A stretch of 21,109 bases of DNA from Comamonadaceae bacterium (GTDB taxonomy: Bacteria > Pseudomonadota > Gammaproteobacteria > Burkholderiales > Burkholderiaceae_C). The translations under genes were made by a program, and so were the position numbers. Shown piece after piece: positions 1-8,122 of this stretch. The stretch covers positions 1 through 21,109 of the forward strand of contig CANGZO010000012.1 in NCBI GenBank assembly GCA_947458305.1, written 5' to 3'. Below the pieces are notes generated by a model. The model made no database searches. It had not been told where the DNA came from and saw only the letters and a list, made by a program, of their open reading frames with translations. Position 1 is the stretch's first letter. Each line of letters opens with the position of its first letter.

Positions 1-375
1 GAAATTGGCGAAGGCAGCAACATCCAGGACGGCAGCGTGATGCACGCCGACATCGGCAAACCCATCAAGGTGGGCAAGCATGTCACGGTGGGCCACATGG
101 TCATGCTGCACGGCTGCACGATTGGTGACGAGTCGCTGATCGGCATTGGCGCGGTGGTGCTCAACGGTGCAAAAATCGGCAAGAACTGCCTGGTGGGTGC
201 CGGCTCTCTCGTGACCGAGGGCAAGGAATTTCCCGATGGCTCGATGATCATGGGCACGCCCGCCAAGGTGGTGCGTGAACTCAGCCCCGAGCAGATCGAA
301 GGCCTGCGCCAAAGCGCCCGCCATTACGTGGAAAACGCCCGCCGATTCAAGGCGGGCCTGAAAAAAATCAGCTGA
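1..375 (+). CDS. Gamma-class carbonic anhydrase family protein (5' truncated by window edge)
   Basis: The frame is open from base 1 to a TGA at 373-375, giving 124 visible residues; the start lies outside the window. The protein is a left-handed beta-helix with hexapeptide repeats of the IG.G..V type. Three histidines at fragment residues 15, 32 and 37 have the spacing of the zinc ligands of gamma carbonic anhydrases (YrdA/CaiE/PaaY group). The C-terminus carries the family's typical M-x-GTPAKVVREL segment followed by a helix. The likely role is a cytosolic metal-binding trimer, but many members of this family show weak or no measured carbonic anhydrase activity, so the exact reaction is unsure. 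It lies 66 bp upstream of hslO on the same strand. Confidence 0.88.
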   Translation, partial: EIGEGSNIQDGSVMHADIGKPIKVGKHVTVGHMVMLHGCTIGDESLIGIGAVVLNGAKIGKNCLVGAGSLVTEGKEFPDGSMIMGTPAKVVRELSPEQIEGLRQSARHYVENARRFKAGLKKIS

Positions 376-441
376 TTTTTCGGCTGCAACGAACGTGTTT
401 TAACTTTTGAGGATCGGCCCCACGGGGCTGTTGATTGCACT

Positions 442-1428
442 TTGTCCGAACTTCATAAATTCATTTTCGAAGGCCTGCCGGTGCGCGGCATGCTCGTGCG
501 CCTGACCGATGCCTGGCAAGACATCTTGGCGCGCCGCGCTGCCAACTCCGAAACTGGTGCTTACCCGGCACCCGTGCGCCAGTTGCTGGGCGAGATGGCC
601 GCTGCGGGTGTGCTGATGCAGGGCAACATCAAGTTCAATGGCGCGTTGGTGCTGCAGATTTTTGGCGACGGCCCGGTCAAATTGGGGGTGGTCGAGGTGC
701 AACCGGATTTGAGCCTGCGCGCCACCTGCACACAGCTTGGCCAGGTCGACAATGACGCGACCCTGAGCCAGATGGTCAACGTGAATAATGAAGGGCGTTG
801 TGCCATCACGCTCGACCCACAAGACCGTTTACCGGGCCAGCAGCCTTACCAGGGTGTGGTGCCACTGTTTGGCGACCGGGGCGAAAAGCTGGAGAACATC
901 AGCGAGGTGCTAGAGCACTACATGCTTCAGTCCGAGCAACTCGATACGGTGCTGGTGCTGGCGGCCGATGACAAGGTGGCAGCGGGCTTGCTGATTCAGC
1001 GCCTGCCCATCGAAGGCGAGGGCAATTTGGCGGGCAGGGCTGACTCGCTGATGCGCGAATCGGTATTGGGTCAGAGCGAAGACTTCAGCCGTATCTCGAT
1101 TTTGACGAAGAGCCTCAAGCGCGAAGAACTGCTGGGCTTGGACGCCGAAACCATCTTCCACCGCCTGTATTGGGAAGAACCGCTGGCCCGGTTTGAGCCT
1201 TGCATCGGCGAGACGGCCCCCCGCTTTGCCTGCCGTTGCAACCGTGAGCGCGTGGGCAACATGATCCGCAGCCTCGGCACCGAAGAGGTCGAGGGCATCA
1301 TCGCCGAGCAAGGTCAGGTCGAAGTGGGTTGCGACTTTTGTGGGGCGCAATACCGCTTTGATCCGGTGGATGCGGCGGGCCTGTTCACCGGTTTGCCAGC
1401 CGATCTGCCGCCTGGCGCAGTCCACTGA
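442..1428 (+). CDS. hslO: Hsp33 redox-regulated chaperonin
   Basis: This 328-residue protein is a holdase chaperone of the cytosol that is switched on by oxidation. The redox switch is visible as C264-x-C266 and C297-x2-C300, the four zinc-binding cysteines of Hsp33. The N-terminus (SELHKFIFEGLPVRGMLVRL) matches the start of the family and places the start at the TTG at 442. No ATG fits in frame nearby and there is no strong Shine-Dalgarno site; a GAGGA at 409-413 is too far upstream. Length is slightly above that of E. coli Hsp33 (about 290). It converges with the P-loop gene at 1438-1905, only 9 bp away. Function is secure; the exact start is less so. Confidence 0.95.
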   Translation: MSELHKFIFEGLPVRGMLVRLTDAWQDILARRAANSETGAYPAPVRQLLGEMAAAGVLMQGNIKFNGALVLQIFGDGPVKLGVVEVQPDLSLRATCTQLGQVDNDATLSQMVNVNNEGRCAITLDPQDRLPGQQPYQGVVPLFGDRGEKLENISEVLEHYMLQSEQLDTVLVLAADDKVAAGLLIQRLPIEGEGNLAGRADSLMRESVLGQSEDFSRISILTKSLKREELLGLDAETIFHRLYWEEPLARFEPCIGETAPRFACRCNRERVGNMIRSLGTEEVEGIIAEQGQVEVGCDFCGAQYRFDPVDAAGLFTGLPADLPPGAVH

Positions 1429-1437
1429 AGCCGCTGC

Positions 1438-1905
1438 TCAAACGGCGCGTTGCGCCAACAATCGGGTGAACAGCTTGTGTTCGCAAGCTGGATCACTGCA
1501 GTCATTGCATTGCCACACATCGCGCCCGCGGTTGATGTTGAATTGAGCGTTTTTCCGCTCGAGCCAAGCGGCGTCTGTTTCGCACGCCAAATCCAAAGCC
1601 AGCAGGGCGTTGCTCAGACGGTCAACGCCTTTACCGTAGATGACTGTGAAAGGGGTTTGGGCGATGACCAGTGCTTGTCGCAACCGTTTGTCTTCGTCAT
1701 CCTGTTCAGGCCCAAGCCCCGGTAAATCCAATCCCATCAACAACGTGATGGCTTCAGGACTTCGCAGGAGGGTGGGCTCAGGGGACTCTGAAATGAACCA
1801 ATGGTTCTGAACACCACTGGCCTGTAGCGTGCTGTTCAAAGCCCGGGCGAGCCAAGATTTTCCGCTTCTTGGGGCACCCAAGATGACCACAGACCTGAGG
1901 GTCAT
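1438..1905 (-). CDS. Small P-loop NTPase-like protein with a cysteine-rich C-terminus, function unknown
   Basis: The protein has 155 residues. Residues 5-17 (SVVILGAPRSGKS plus W) form a beta strand and Walker A loop. A middle segment (MGLDLPGL, then acidic residues, then QTPFTVIYGKG) recalls the AAA_28/NadR ribosylnicotinamide-kinase fold, but the protein is shorter than those kinases and I see no clear lid region. The C-terminus carries C133-x2-C136-x4-C141-x-H143, which could bind metal. It is the last gene of the pyrG-kdsA-DUF1330-eno-ftsB block, 34 bp after ftsB, and ends 9 bp from hslO. I see no strong ribosome binding site. P-loop assignment is firm; any substrate is unknown. Confidence 0.8.
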   Translation of the reverse strand: MTLRSVVILGAPRSGKSWLARALNSTLQASGVQNHWFISESPEPTLLRSPEAITLLMGLDLPGLGPEQDDEDKRLRQALVIAQTPFTVIYGKGVDRLSNALLALDLACETDAAWLERKNAQFNINRGRDVWQCNDCSDPACEHKLFTRLLAQRAV

Positions 1906-1939
1906 CGTGACAGGTCAGTCAAAACAGGTAATGTAGCCA

Positions 1940-2215
1940 TCACTTGGCCACTTGAACGAATATTTCGTTGGTCTTGACCATGCCCAACTCGTTTCGGGCG
2001 CGTTCTTCAACCATGTTCAGGCCTTGTTTCAGGTCGGTGACCTCGGCGCTCAGTTGTTCCATTTTGCGCCGGGCTTCTTCGTTGGCCAGTTTTTGCTGAT
2101 CCAACTCCTGCCGTAGCAAATGGACATGGGGCAAGCTGCCTTGCCCCCACCACAATTGCACTTGCACGATGGCGAACAATGCAAACAAAACGGCAGGAAT
2201 CAGACGATTGCCCAT
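1940..2215 (-). CDS. ftsB: Cell division protein FtsB
   Basis: This 91-residue bitopic membrane protein has a short cytoplasmic start (MGNR), one membrane segment at about residues 5-24, and a periplasmic coiled coil at about 30-75 rich in Leu, Glu and Lys. It ends in the family's conserved EERARNELGMVK-type segment. FtsB joins FtsL and FtsQ in the divisome and helps activate septal peptidoglycan synthesis. It starts 12 bp after eno, as in many proteobacteria where eno and ftsB are adjacent. It is expected to be co-transcribed with eno. Confidence 0.94.
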   Translation of the reverse strand: MGNRLIPAVLFALFAIVQVQLWWGQGSLPHVHLLRQELDQQKLANEEARRKMEQLSAEVTDLKQGLNMVEERARNELGMVKTNEIFVQVAK

Positions 2216-2227
2216 GGCCTAAGGGAT

Positions 2228-3514
2228 TCAGCGCAGGTTGTAAAAGGCCGAGCGGCCTGGGTACACCGCCACATCACCCAGGTCTTCCTCGATGCGCAGC
2301 AGCTGGTTGTACTTGGCCATGCGGTCCGAGCGGCTCATGGAGCCAGTCTTGATCTGGCCAGCATTCAGGCCCACGGCGATGTCGGAGATGGTGCTGTCTT
2401 CGGTTTCGCCTGAGCGGTGGCTGATGACGGCGGTGTAACCGGCACGCTTGGCCATTTCGATGGCTGCAAAGGTTTCGGTCAAGGTGCCGATCTGGTTGAT
2501 CTTGATCAGGATCGAGTTGGCGATGCCTTTGTCGATGCCTTCTTTGAGGATATTGGTGTTGGTCACAAACAGGTCGTCACCCACGATTTGCACGTTTTTG
2601 GCCAAGCGATCGGTCAAAATTTTCCAGCCGTTCCAGTCGCCTTCGGCCATGCCGTCTTCGATGCTGATGATGGGGTACTTGTCACACCAGGTGGCCAGCA
2701 TGTCGGTCCACTGCTCGGACGTCAGGCTGATGCCGCCCTCACCGGCCAGGACGTATTGGCCGTCTTTGTAGAACTCGCTGGCCGCGCAATCGAGGCCAAT
2801 GGCGATTTGCTCGCCAGCGGTGTAACCCGCAGCGGCAATCGCGTCGAGCACCATCTGGATGGCCGCTTCGTGGCTGTCGATGTTGGGGGCAAAGCCGCCT
2901 TCGTCGCCCACGGCAATGCTCATGCCCTTGTCGTGGATGATCTTCTTCAAGGCGTGGAACACTTCAGCGCCCCAGCGCACGGCTTCACGGAATGAAGGTG
3001 CGCCCACGGGGATGATCATGAACTCTTGCAAGTCCAAGTTGTTGTTGGCGTGTGCGCCACCGTTGATGACGTTCATCATCGGCACGGGCATTTGGTTGGC
3101 GTTCATGCCCCCAAAGTAGCGGTACAGGGGCAAGCCAGATTCTTCGGCTGCAGCGCGTGCCACAGCCATGGACACCGCCAGCATGGCGTTGGCACCCAGT
3201 CGGCTTTTGTTGTCGGTGCCGTCCAAGTCGATCAGTGTGCGGTCCAAAAAGGCTTGCTCGGAGGCGTCCAGACCCAGCACGGCCTCACTGATTTCGGTGT
3301 TGATGTGCTCCACAGCCTTGAGCACACCTTTGCCCAGGTAGCGGCTCTTGTCGCCGTCACGCAGCTCGATGGCTTCGCGGCTGCCGGTCGATGCGCCGGA
3401 CGGCACAGCGGCGCGGCCCATGACGCCGGACTCCAGCAACACGTCGCATTCGACGGTGGGGTTGCCACGGCTGTCGAGGATTTCACGGCCGACGATATCA
3501 ACGATTGCACTCAT
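2228..3514 (-). CDS. eno: Enolase (phosphopyruvate hydratase)
   Basis: The 428-residue protein converts 2-phosphoglycerate to phosphoenolpyruvate in glycolysis and gluconeogenesis. Near-invariant enolase segments are present: the N-terminal SRGNPTVECDV and SGASTG, the metal-binding SIEDGMAEGDWNGW, the catalytic-lysine region SILIKINQIGTLTE, and the signature SHRSGETEDS. Length matches bacterial enolases (about 430). The start at 3514 is preceded by a GAGAG-like site. It lies 49 bp after the DUF1330 gene and 12 bp before ftsB. PEP is also a substrate of KdsA, encoded two genes upstream. Confidence 0.98.
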   Translation of the reverse strand: MSAIVDIVGREILDSRGNPTVECDVLLESGVMGRAAVPSGASTGSREAIELRDGDKSRYLGKGVLKAVEHINTEISEAVLGLDASEQAFLDRTLIDLDGTDNKSRLGANAMLAVSMAVARAAAEESGLPLYRYFGGMNANQMPVPMMNVINGGAHANNNLDLQEFMIIPVGAPSFREAVRWGAEVFHALKKIIHDKGMSIAVGDEGGFAPNIDSHEAAIQMVLDAIAAAGYTAGEQIAIGLDCAASEFYKDGQYVLAGEGGISLTSEQWTDMLATWCDKYPIISIEDGMAEGDWNGWKILTDRLAKNVQIVGDDLFVTNTNILKEGIDKGIANSILIKINQIGTLTETFAAIEMAKRAGYTAVISHRSGETEDSTISDIAVGLNAGQIKTGSMSRSDRMAKYNQLLRIEEDLGDVAVYPGRSAFYNLR

Positions 3515-3563
3515 TTTTGAACTCTCTCAATTAAAAACAAAACGGGTTTCTGAAGCCTGCGGG

Positions 3564-3851
3564 TCAAACGCCTTGGACGGCCACCATGCGCATGATGGCA
3601 GCGCCTTCCCGTGCTTCGCGGGCTTTCAGGTATTCGGGCAGTTCGTAAAAAGCCTTGGCGGCCTCGAACGAGGGGAACTTCAGGACGACGATGCGCTCAG
3701 GGGCCCAGTCGCCTTCGAGCACTTGCACCTGGCCGCCACGCACGCACACTTCAGCACCTGCGGTTTTCATGGCCGCTGTGGACCATTTTTTGTACTCTTC
3801 GTATTGGGTGGGGTTGGTCACCTGGACGTGGGCGATGATGTAGCCGCTCAT
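3564..3851 (-). CDS. DUF1330 family protein
   Basis: The 95-residue protein has the ferredoxin-like alpha/beta layout of the DUF1330 (dimeric alpha-beta barrel) family. Visible family marks are the N-terminal YIIAHVQVTNPTQYEEY strand-helix, a central RGG turn, ERIVVLKFPS, and a Y-x-LPEY-x-KAREAR helix. No catalytic role is established for the family. Its ATG overlaps the kdsA stop (ATGA at 3848-3851), with GAGGA about 9 bp upstream, which indicates translational coupling to kdsA. The family call is secure; function is unknown. Confidence 0.9.
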   Translation of the reverse strand: MSGYIIAHVQVTNPTQYEEYKKWSTAAMKTAGAEVCVRGGQVQVLEGDWAPERIVVLKFPSFEAAKAFYELPEYLKAREAREGAAIMRMVAVQGV

Positions 3852-4702
3852 GAGAAGTCATCCTCTAAAAATGGGTTTTTCTTGGTCACGGCGTCGAGCT
3901 GAACCAAGGTTTCCAGCAAGGCCCGCATTTTGCCCAACGGCACGGCGTTGGGGCCGTCAGACCAGGCCTCGGCAGGCTTGGGGTGGGTTTCCATGAACAG
4001 GCCTGCAACACCTGCGGCCACGCCCGCACGGGCCAGCACCGGCACCATCTCGCGGGCACCGCCGCTGCTGGTGCCTTGGCCGCCGGGTTTTTGCACCGAG
4101 TGGGTCACGTCAAACACCACCGGGGCGCCGGTCTTGCGCATTTCGGCAAGACTCGTCATGTCGGCCACCAGGTTGTTGTAGCCAAAGCTCACACCGCGCT
4201 CGCAGGCCAAAAAGTTGTCCTCTGGCAAGCCGACTTCGCGCGCAGCGCTGCGGGCTTTGTCGATGACGTTTTTCATGTCCCAAGGGGCCAGGAACTGGCC
4301 CTTCTTGATGTTCACCGGCTTGCCTGACTGGGCCACGGCGCGGATGAAGTCGGTCTGACGGCACAAAAAGGCGGGTGTCTGCAACACGTCGACCACACTG
4401 GCCACGGTTTTAACCTGTGATTCGTCGTGCACATCGGTGAGGATCGGTACGCCGATCTGGCGGCGAACCTCGTCCAAAATTTTCAGGCCCGCATCGATGC
4501 CCACGCCGCGCTGGGTGTTGCCAGACGACCGGTTGGCTTTGTCAAACGAACCTTTGTAGATCAGCGGAATGCCCAGGGCCGCGCAAGCCTCTTTGAGGCG
4601 ACCGGCCACCTCGATGGACATCTCCAGGCCTTCGATGGAGCAGGTGCCCGCGATCAAAAAGAAGGGCTGGTGCAGGCCAACATCAAATCCGCAAAGTTTC
4701 AT
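3848..4702 (-). CDS. kdsA: 3-deoxy-8-phosphooctulonate synthase (Kdo-8-P synthase)
   Basis: The 284-residue cytosolic enzyme condenses PEP with arabinose 5-phosphate to form Kdo-8-phosphate, the precursor of the lipopolysaccharide inner-core sugar. It shows KANRSS, the NIKKGQFLAPWDM segment and GYNNLVADM. C21 in the IAGTCSIE motif, H201, E238 and D249 match the metal-ligand pattern of metal-dependent Kdo-8-P synthases; the enterobacterial metal-independent type has Asn in place of the Cys. An AGGAC site precedes the ATG. It follows pyrG by 32 bp and overlaps the DUF1330 gene by 4 bp. Confidence 0.97.
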   Translation of the reverse strand: MKLCGFDVGLHQPFFLIAGTCSIEGLEMSIEVAGRLKEACAALGIPLIYKGSFDKANRSSGNTQRGVGIDAGLKILDEVRRQIGVPILTDVHDESQVKTVASVVDVLQTPAFLCRQTDFIRAVAQSGKPVNIKKGQFLAPWDMKNVIDKARSAAREVGLPEDNFLACERGVSFGYNNLVADMTSLAEMRKTGAPVVFDVTHSVQKPGGQGTSSGGAREMVPVLARAGVAAGVAGLFMETHPKPAEAWSDGPNAVPLGKMRALLETLVQLDAVTKKNPFLEDDFS

Positions 4703-4734
4703 GGGGGTGTCCTGTCGAATGGGGCTGTGGGGTC

Positions 4735-6381
4735 TCAGGCCTTGGCCTTGTTCTCAATGGCAGCCTTGACGAAGGCATTGAACAGCGGGTGACCATCCCA
4801 CGGCGTGGACTTGAATTCGGGGTGGAACTGCACGCCCACATACCAAGGGTGCACGGTTTGCGGCAGCTCGACGATTTCGGTCAGTTGCTCTCGCTGGGTC
4901 AGGGCCGAGATCACCAGACCCGCTTTGCGCAGGTCGTCCAGGTAATTGACGTTGGCCTCGTAGCGGTGACGGTGCCGCTCGGTGACCACGTCACCGTAGA
5001 TCTGGTGGGCCAAAGTGCCCTTGGCCACGTCAGAGCTTTGTGCGCCCAGACGCATGGTGCCGCCCAAGTCGGAGTTGGCATCACGGACCTGGATGGTGCC
5101 GTCGGCGTCTTTCCACTCGTTGATCAGGGCGATCACGGGGAAGGGCGTCTCGGGCTCGAATTCGGTGCTGTTGGCATCCTTCATGCCGGCCACATGGCGG
5201 GCGTATTCGATGGTGGCCACCTGCATGCCCAAGCAAATGCCGAGGTAGGGCACTCTGTGGGTGCGGGCGAATTGCGCGGTTTCGATCTTGCCTTCTACAC
5301 CGCGCTTACCAAAGCCGCCGGGAACCAAAACGCCATCGTAATGTGCCAAGCTGGCCACGGTTTCAGGGGTGATGGTCTCGGAGTCGATGTGCTCGATCTT
5401 CACGCGCACATGGTTGCGCATGCCGGCATGGCGCAGGGCTTCGTTGACGGACTTGTAGCTGTCTGACAACTCAACGTATTTGCCGACCATGGCAATGGTG
5501 ACTTCGCCCTTGGGGTTGGCGGTTTCGTACACCAGATCGTCCCAACGCTTGAGGTTGGCTGGTTGGGTGTTCAAGCGCAGCTTGTCGCAAATCAGGCCAT
5601 CAAGGCCTTGCTCGTGCAGCACGCGGGGCACTTTGTAGATGGTGTCCACATCGGGCATGGAGATCACGCCCCAGCTTTGTACGTTGGTGAACAGCGAAAT
5701 CTTGTCGCGCTCATCGTCCGGAATGTAGCGGTCCGCCCGGCACAGCAGAGCGTCAGGCTGGATGCCGATCTCGCGAAGTTTTTGCACTGTGTGCTGGGTG
5801 GGCTTGGTTTTCAGCTCGCCGGCAGCCGCAATCCACGGCACATAGGTCAGGTGGACAAAGGCAGCGTTGTTGGGCCCCAAGCGCAAACTGAGTTGACGAA
5901 CGGCCTCTAGGAAGGGCAGTGATTCAATGTCACCCACGGTTCCGCCAATTTCCACAATGGCCACATCGACCGCTTCGGACGTGCCAAAACCAGCACCGCG
6001 CTTGACGAAATCCTGAATTTCGTTGGTGACGTGGGGGATGACCTGCACGGTCTTGCCGAGGTAGTCGCCGCGGCGCTCTTTTTCGAGCACGCTTTTGTAA
6101 ATCTGGCCGGTGGTGAAGTTGTTGGCCTTCTTCATCCGGGTGTTGATGAAGCGCTCGTAGTGGCCCAAGTCCAAGTCGGTTTCTGCGCCGTCGTCGGTCA
6201 CAAACACCTCACCGTGCTGGATCGGCGACATGGTGCCGGGGTCAACGTTGAGGTAGGGATCGAGCTTGATGAGGGTGACGGAGAGGCCGCGTGATTCAAG
6301 TAGCGCGGCGAGCGAGGCGGAGGCGATTCCCTTGCCCAGGGAAGACACCACACCGCCGGTGACGAAGACGAATTTGGTCAT
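4735..6381 (-). CDS. pyrG: CTP synthase (glutamine hydrolysing)
   Basis: The 548-residue enzyme makes CTP from UTP, ATP and glutamine. The N-terminal synthetase domain begins TKFVFVTGGVVSSLGKG with its P-loop. The C-terminal glutamine amidotransferase domain has the nucleophile C383 in LGICLGMQ and the HPE of GVQFHPEF near the end. The ATG at 6381 was chosen because MTKFVFVTGG is the usual family start; an upstream in-frame TTG at 6399 would add six unconserved residues. It heads the minus-strand block and has a TATAAT element about 44 bp upstream. CTP also activates Kdo, linking it to kdsA. Confidence 0.97.
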   Translation of the reverse strand: MTKFVFVTGGVVSSLGKGIASASLAALLESRGLSVTLIKLDPYLNVDPGTMSPIQHGEVFVTDDGAETDLDLGHYERFINTRMKKANNFTTGQIYKSVLEKERRGDYLGKTVQVIPHVTNEIQDFVKRGAGFGTSEAVDVAIVEIGGTVGDIESLPFLEAVRQLSLRLGPNNAAFVHLTYVPWIAAAGELKTKPTQHTVQKLREIGIQPDALLCRADRYIPDDERDKISLFTNVQSWGVISMPDVDTIYKVPRVLHEQGLDGLICDKLRLNTQPANLKRWDDLVYETANPKGEVTIAMVGKYVELSDSYKSVNEALRHAGMRNHVRVKIEHIDSETITPETVASLAHYDGVLVPGGFGKRGVEGKIETAQFARTHRVPYLGICLGMQVATIEYARHVAGMKDANSTEFEPETPFPVIALINEWKDADGTIQVRDANSDLGGTMRLGAQSSDVAKGTLAHQIYGDVVTERHRHRYEANVNYLDDLRKAGLVISALTQREQLTEIVELPQTVHPWYVGVQFHPEFKSTPWDGHPLFNAFVKAAIENKAKA

Positions 6382-6424
6382 GTCCAAGACGGGAGCCAAC
6401 AGCCCCCGGTAGGTGGAAATCGTG

Positions 6425-6430
6425 ATTATA
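6425..6430 (-). promoter_or_regulatory. Probable -10 box of the pyrG operon promoter
   Basis: On the minus strand this is a perfect TATAAT, 43 bp before the pyrG ATG. The best -35 candidates 16-18 bp further upstream are poor, so strength is uncertain. The element lies in the short divergent region with coaBC; any -35 would fall at about 6448-6453, inside the longer coaBC reading frame if that starts at 6438. Confidence 0.5.
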
Positions 6431-6458
6431 GACAGTCATGTCTGCTACATTTCTCAGC

Positions 6459-7667
6459 ATGAGCACATTGGCTGGAAAACACATCGTACTGGGCTTGTCG
6501 GGCGGCATTGCGGCCTTCAAGTCGGCAGAGCTCTGCCGCGCCTTGGTCAAGGCCGGTGTCACTGTGCAGGTCGTCATGACCGAGGCGGCTGAGCATTTCA
6601 TGACGGCGGTGACCATGCAGGCCTTGTCGGGTCGGCCTGTGTACACATCGCAGTGGGACCCGCGCGAGGCCAACAACATGGCGCACATCAACCTGAGCCG
6701 CGAGGCCGATGCGATTGTGGTGGCCCCGGCCAGCGCTGACTTCATGGCCAAACTGCTGCACGGTGGTGCCGACGAACTTCTCAGCCTGATGTGCTTGGCG
6801 CGGCCCATCAACCAGGTGCCGTTGATCGTTGCCCCTGCCATGAACCGCGAAATGTGGAACAACCCCGCCACGCAGCGCAATGTGGCCCAGCTCAAGGCCG
6901 ACGGCATCCATGTGCTGGACGTGGGCCAGGGCGATCAGGCCTGCGGTGAAACCGGCGACGGGCGCATGCTCGAAGCCGATGAAATACTGGAAGACCTGGA
7001 AGCGTTTTTCAGCCCCAATGTGCTGGCAGGCAAGGCTGTTTTGGTCACGGCCGGACCCACCTACGAGGCGATTGATCCGGTGCGCGGCATCACCAATCTG
7101 TCGAGTGGCAAGATGGGCTTTGCCATTGCCCGTGCGGCTCGCATGGCGGGGGCGAGCGTGACGCTGGTCGCGGGTCCTGTTCACCTGCCCACACCCCGGG
7201 GTGTGCAGCGTGTGGATGTGCGTTCGGCCCGCCAGATGCTCGACGCTGTGCAGTTGCATGCGGATGCGGCCGATGTCTTCATCGCCACGGCTGCTGTGGC
7301 CGACTGGCGACCCGCCCATTCGGCCGATCAAAAGATCAAAAAAGACGGCTCGGGTCAGACGCCTGAGCTGAGTTTTGTCGAAAACCCGGACATCCTGGCC
7401 ACCATCGCGCAGTCACCGCGTGGTGCGTCGGGAGAATTGTTCTGTGTGGGTTTTGCAGCAGAAAGTCACGATCTGCTGGCGCACGCCACGGCCAAGCGCA
7501 TCCGCAAAGGGGTGCCTCTGCTTGTGGGCAACATCGGCCCTGCCACTTTCGGCCAGGACGACAACGCCTTGCTTTTGGTGGATACGTCTGGGGCTCGCGA
7601 GTTGCCCCATGCCAGCAAGCAGGCGCTGGCACTCGATTTGATCGCGCACATTGCCCGTCAAATTTGA
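6459..7667 (+). CDS. coaBC: Bifunctional phosphopantothenoylcysteine decarboxylase / phosphopantothenate-cysteine ligase
   Basis: This 402-residue protein carries two consecutive steps of coenzyme A synthesis. The N-terminal flavin decarboxylase domain (CoaC) shows LGLSGGIAAFKSAEL, the active-site histidine near residue 76 (HINLS), PAMNREMW, and the cysteine loop ACGETGDGRM. The C-terminal ligase domain (CoaB) shows TAGPTYEAIDPVRGITNLSSGKMG, AAVADWRP and KIKKD. The ATG at 6459 is preferred because homologues start close to the conserved GKHIVLGLSGG; another in-frame ATG at 6438 would add seven residues. It is transcribed away from pyrG. In E. coli dfp and dut are adjacent; here dut lies 5.4 kb away on the other strand, beyond a secretion cassette. 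Confidence 0.96.
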   Translation: MSTLAGKHIVLGLSGGIAAFKSAELCRALVKAGVTVQVVMTEAAEHFMTAVTMQALSGRPVYTSQWDPREANNMAHINLSREADAIVVAPASADFMAKLLHGGADELLSLMCLARPINQVPLIVAPAMNREMWNNPATQRNVAQLKADGIHVLDVGQGDQACGETGDGRMLEADEILEDLEAFFSPNVLAGKAVLVTAGPTYEAIDPVRGITNLSSGKMGFAIARAARMAGASVTLVAGPVHLPTPRGVQRVDVRSARQMLDAVQLHADAADVFIATAAVADWRPAHSADQKIKKDGSGQTPELSFVENPDILATIAQSPRGASGELFCVGFAAESHDLLAHATAKRIRKGVPLLVGNIGPATFGQDDNALLLVDTSGARELPHASKQALALDLIAHIARQI

Positions 7668-7697
7668 GGCACGGGCTTCGTCTTAGAAGTCTGTTTG

Positions 7698-7748
7698 GGG
7701 TGGCACTCTGACACCCGCTCCCTGAGGCTTTTCTCATTCTTTTTGTTT
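7698..7748 (+). terminator. Weak candidate terminator after coaBC
   Basis: GGGTG (7698-7702) and CACCC (7712-7716) form a short hairpin. A T-rich but interrupted tract follows at 7728-7748. The stem is only 5 bp and the T tract is not adjacent, so this is a tentative call. The rest of 7668-7754 shows no gene. Confidence 0.25.
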
Positions 7749-7754
7749 CCTCCT

Positions 7755-8122
7755 GACCTGGCTGACTTGTCGGGTCTGGCCGAGGCATTTGAGATCAACC
7801 ACGACGCTATGTTCGACGCGCAAGACAGAAGGTCGTGAGCGACGCGGGTGAGGTGCTCAGCTTTGCCGATTGGGGCGTCTGCAGCAGCCATCTGGTCAGC
7901 GATGGCGTGGTGCGTCCCCCGGCGGCGGGTGTGATCGAAGCCGCTCGCACCACCGACTTAGCCACCGCTGGCTCCAGTGTGCTGGTGTCGGACGCGGCGT
8001 TTGAGTTCCGCGCCGTGACAGCTGATGAGGTGTTGGCGCAGCTTATTGCAACCCAAGGGGTTGGCACGCACTTTGACATGGTTGACACGTCAATCCAATA
8101 CCTGGCTTTTCAGGTCTTGTGA
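7755..8122 (+). pseudogene. Decayed fragment of an RTX-type / giant-adhesin type I secretion substrate
   Basis: Two reading frames that belong together are visible. Bases 7755-7835 read DLADLSGLAEAFEINHDAMF then DAQD, an EF-hand-like calcium loop of the D-x-N-x-D-x3-D type. At about 7827-7834 the frame is lost, and 7835-8122 continues as VSDAGEVLSFADWG, SDGVVRPPAAGV and SVLVSDAAFEF. In intact relatives as I remember them, these blocks follow each other in one frame with a segment such as FKVWQDANGDG between them, so about a dozen codons appear deleted here. Nothing homologous precedes 7755, and the usual continuation after 8122 is missing. It lies directly upstream of the type I secretion genes, which suits an exported substrate. 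Homology is from memory, not from a search. Confidence 0.62.

Noticed and set aside
2417..2995. Open frame of 192 codons on the plus strand inside eno
   Set aside because: Antisense to a clear enolase gene; repetitive Gly/Val/Asp/His composition with no start context.
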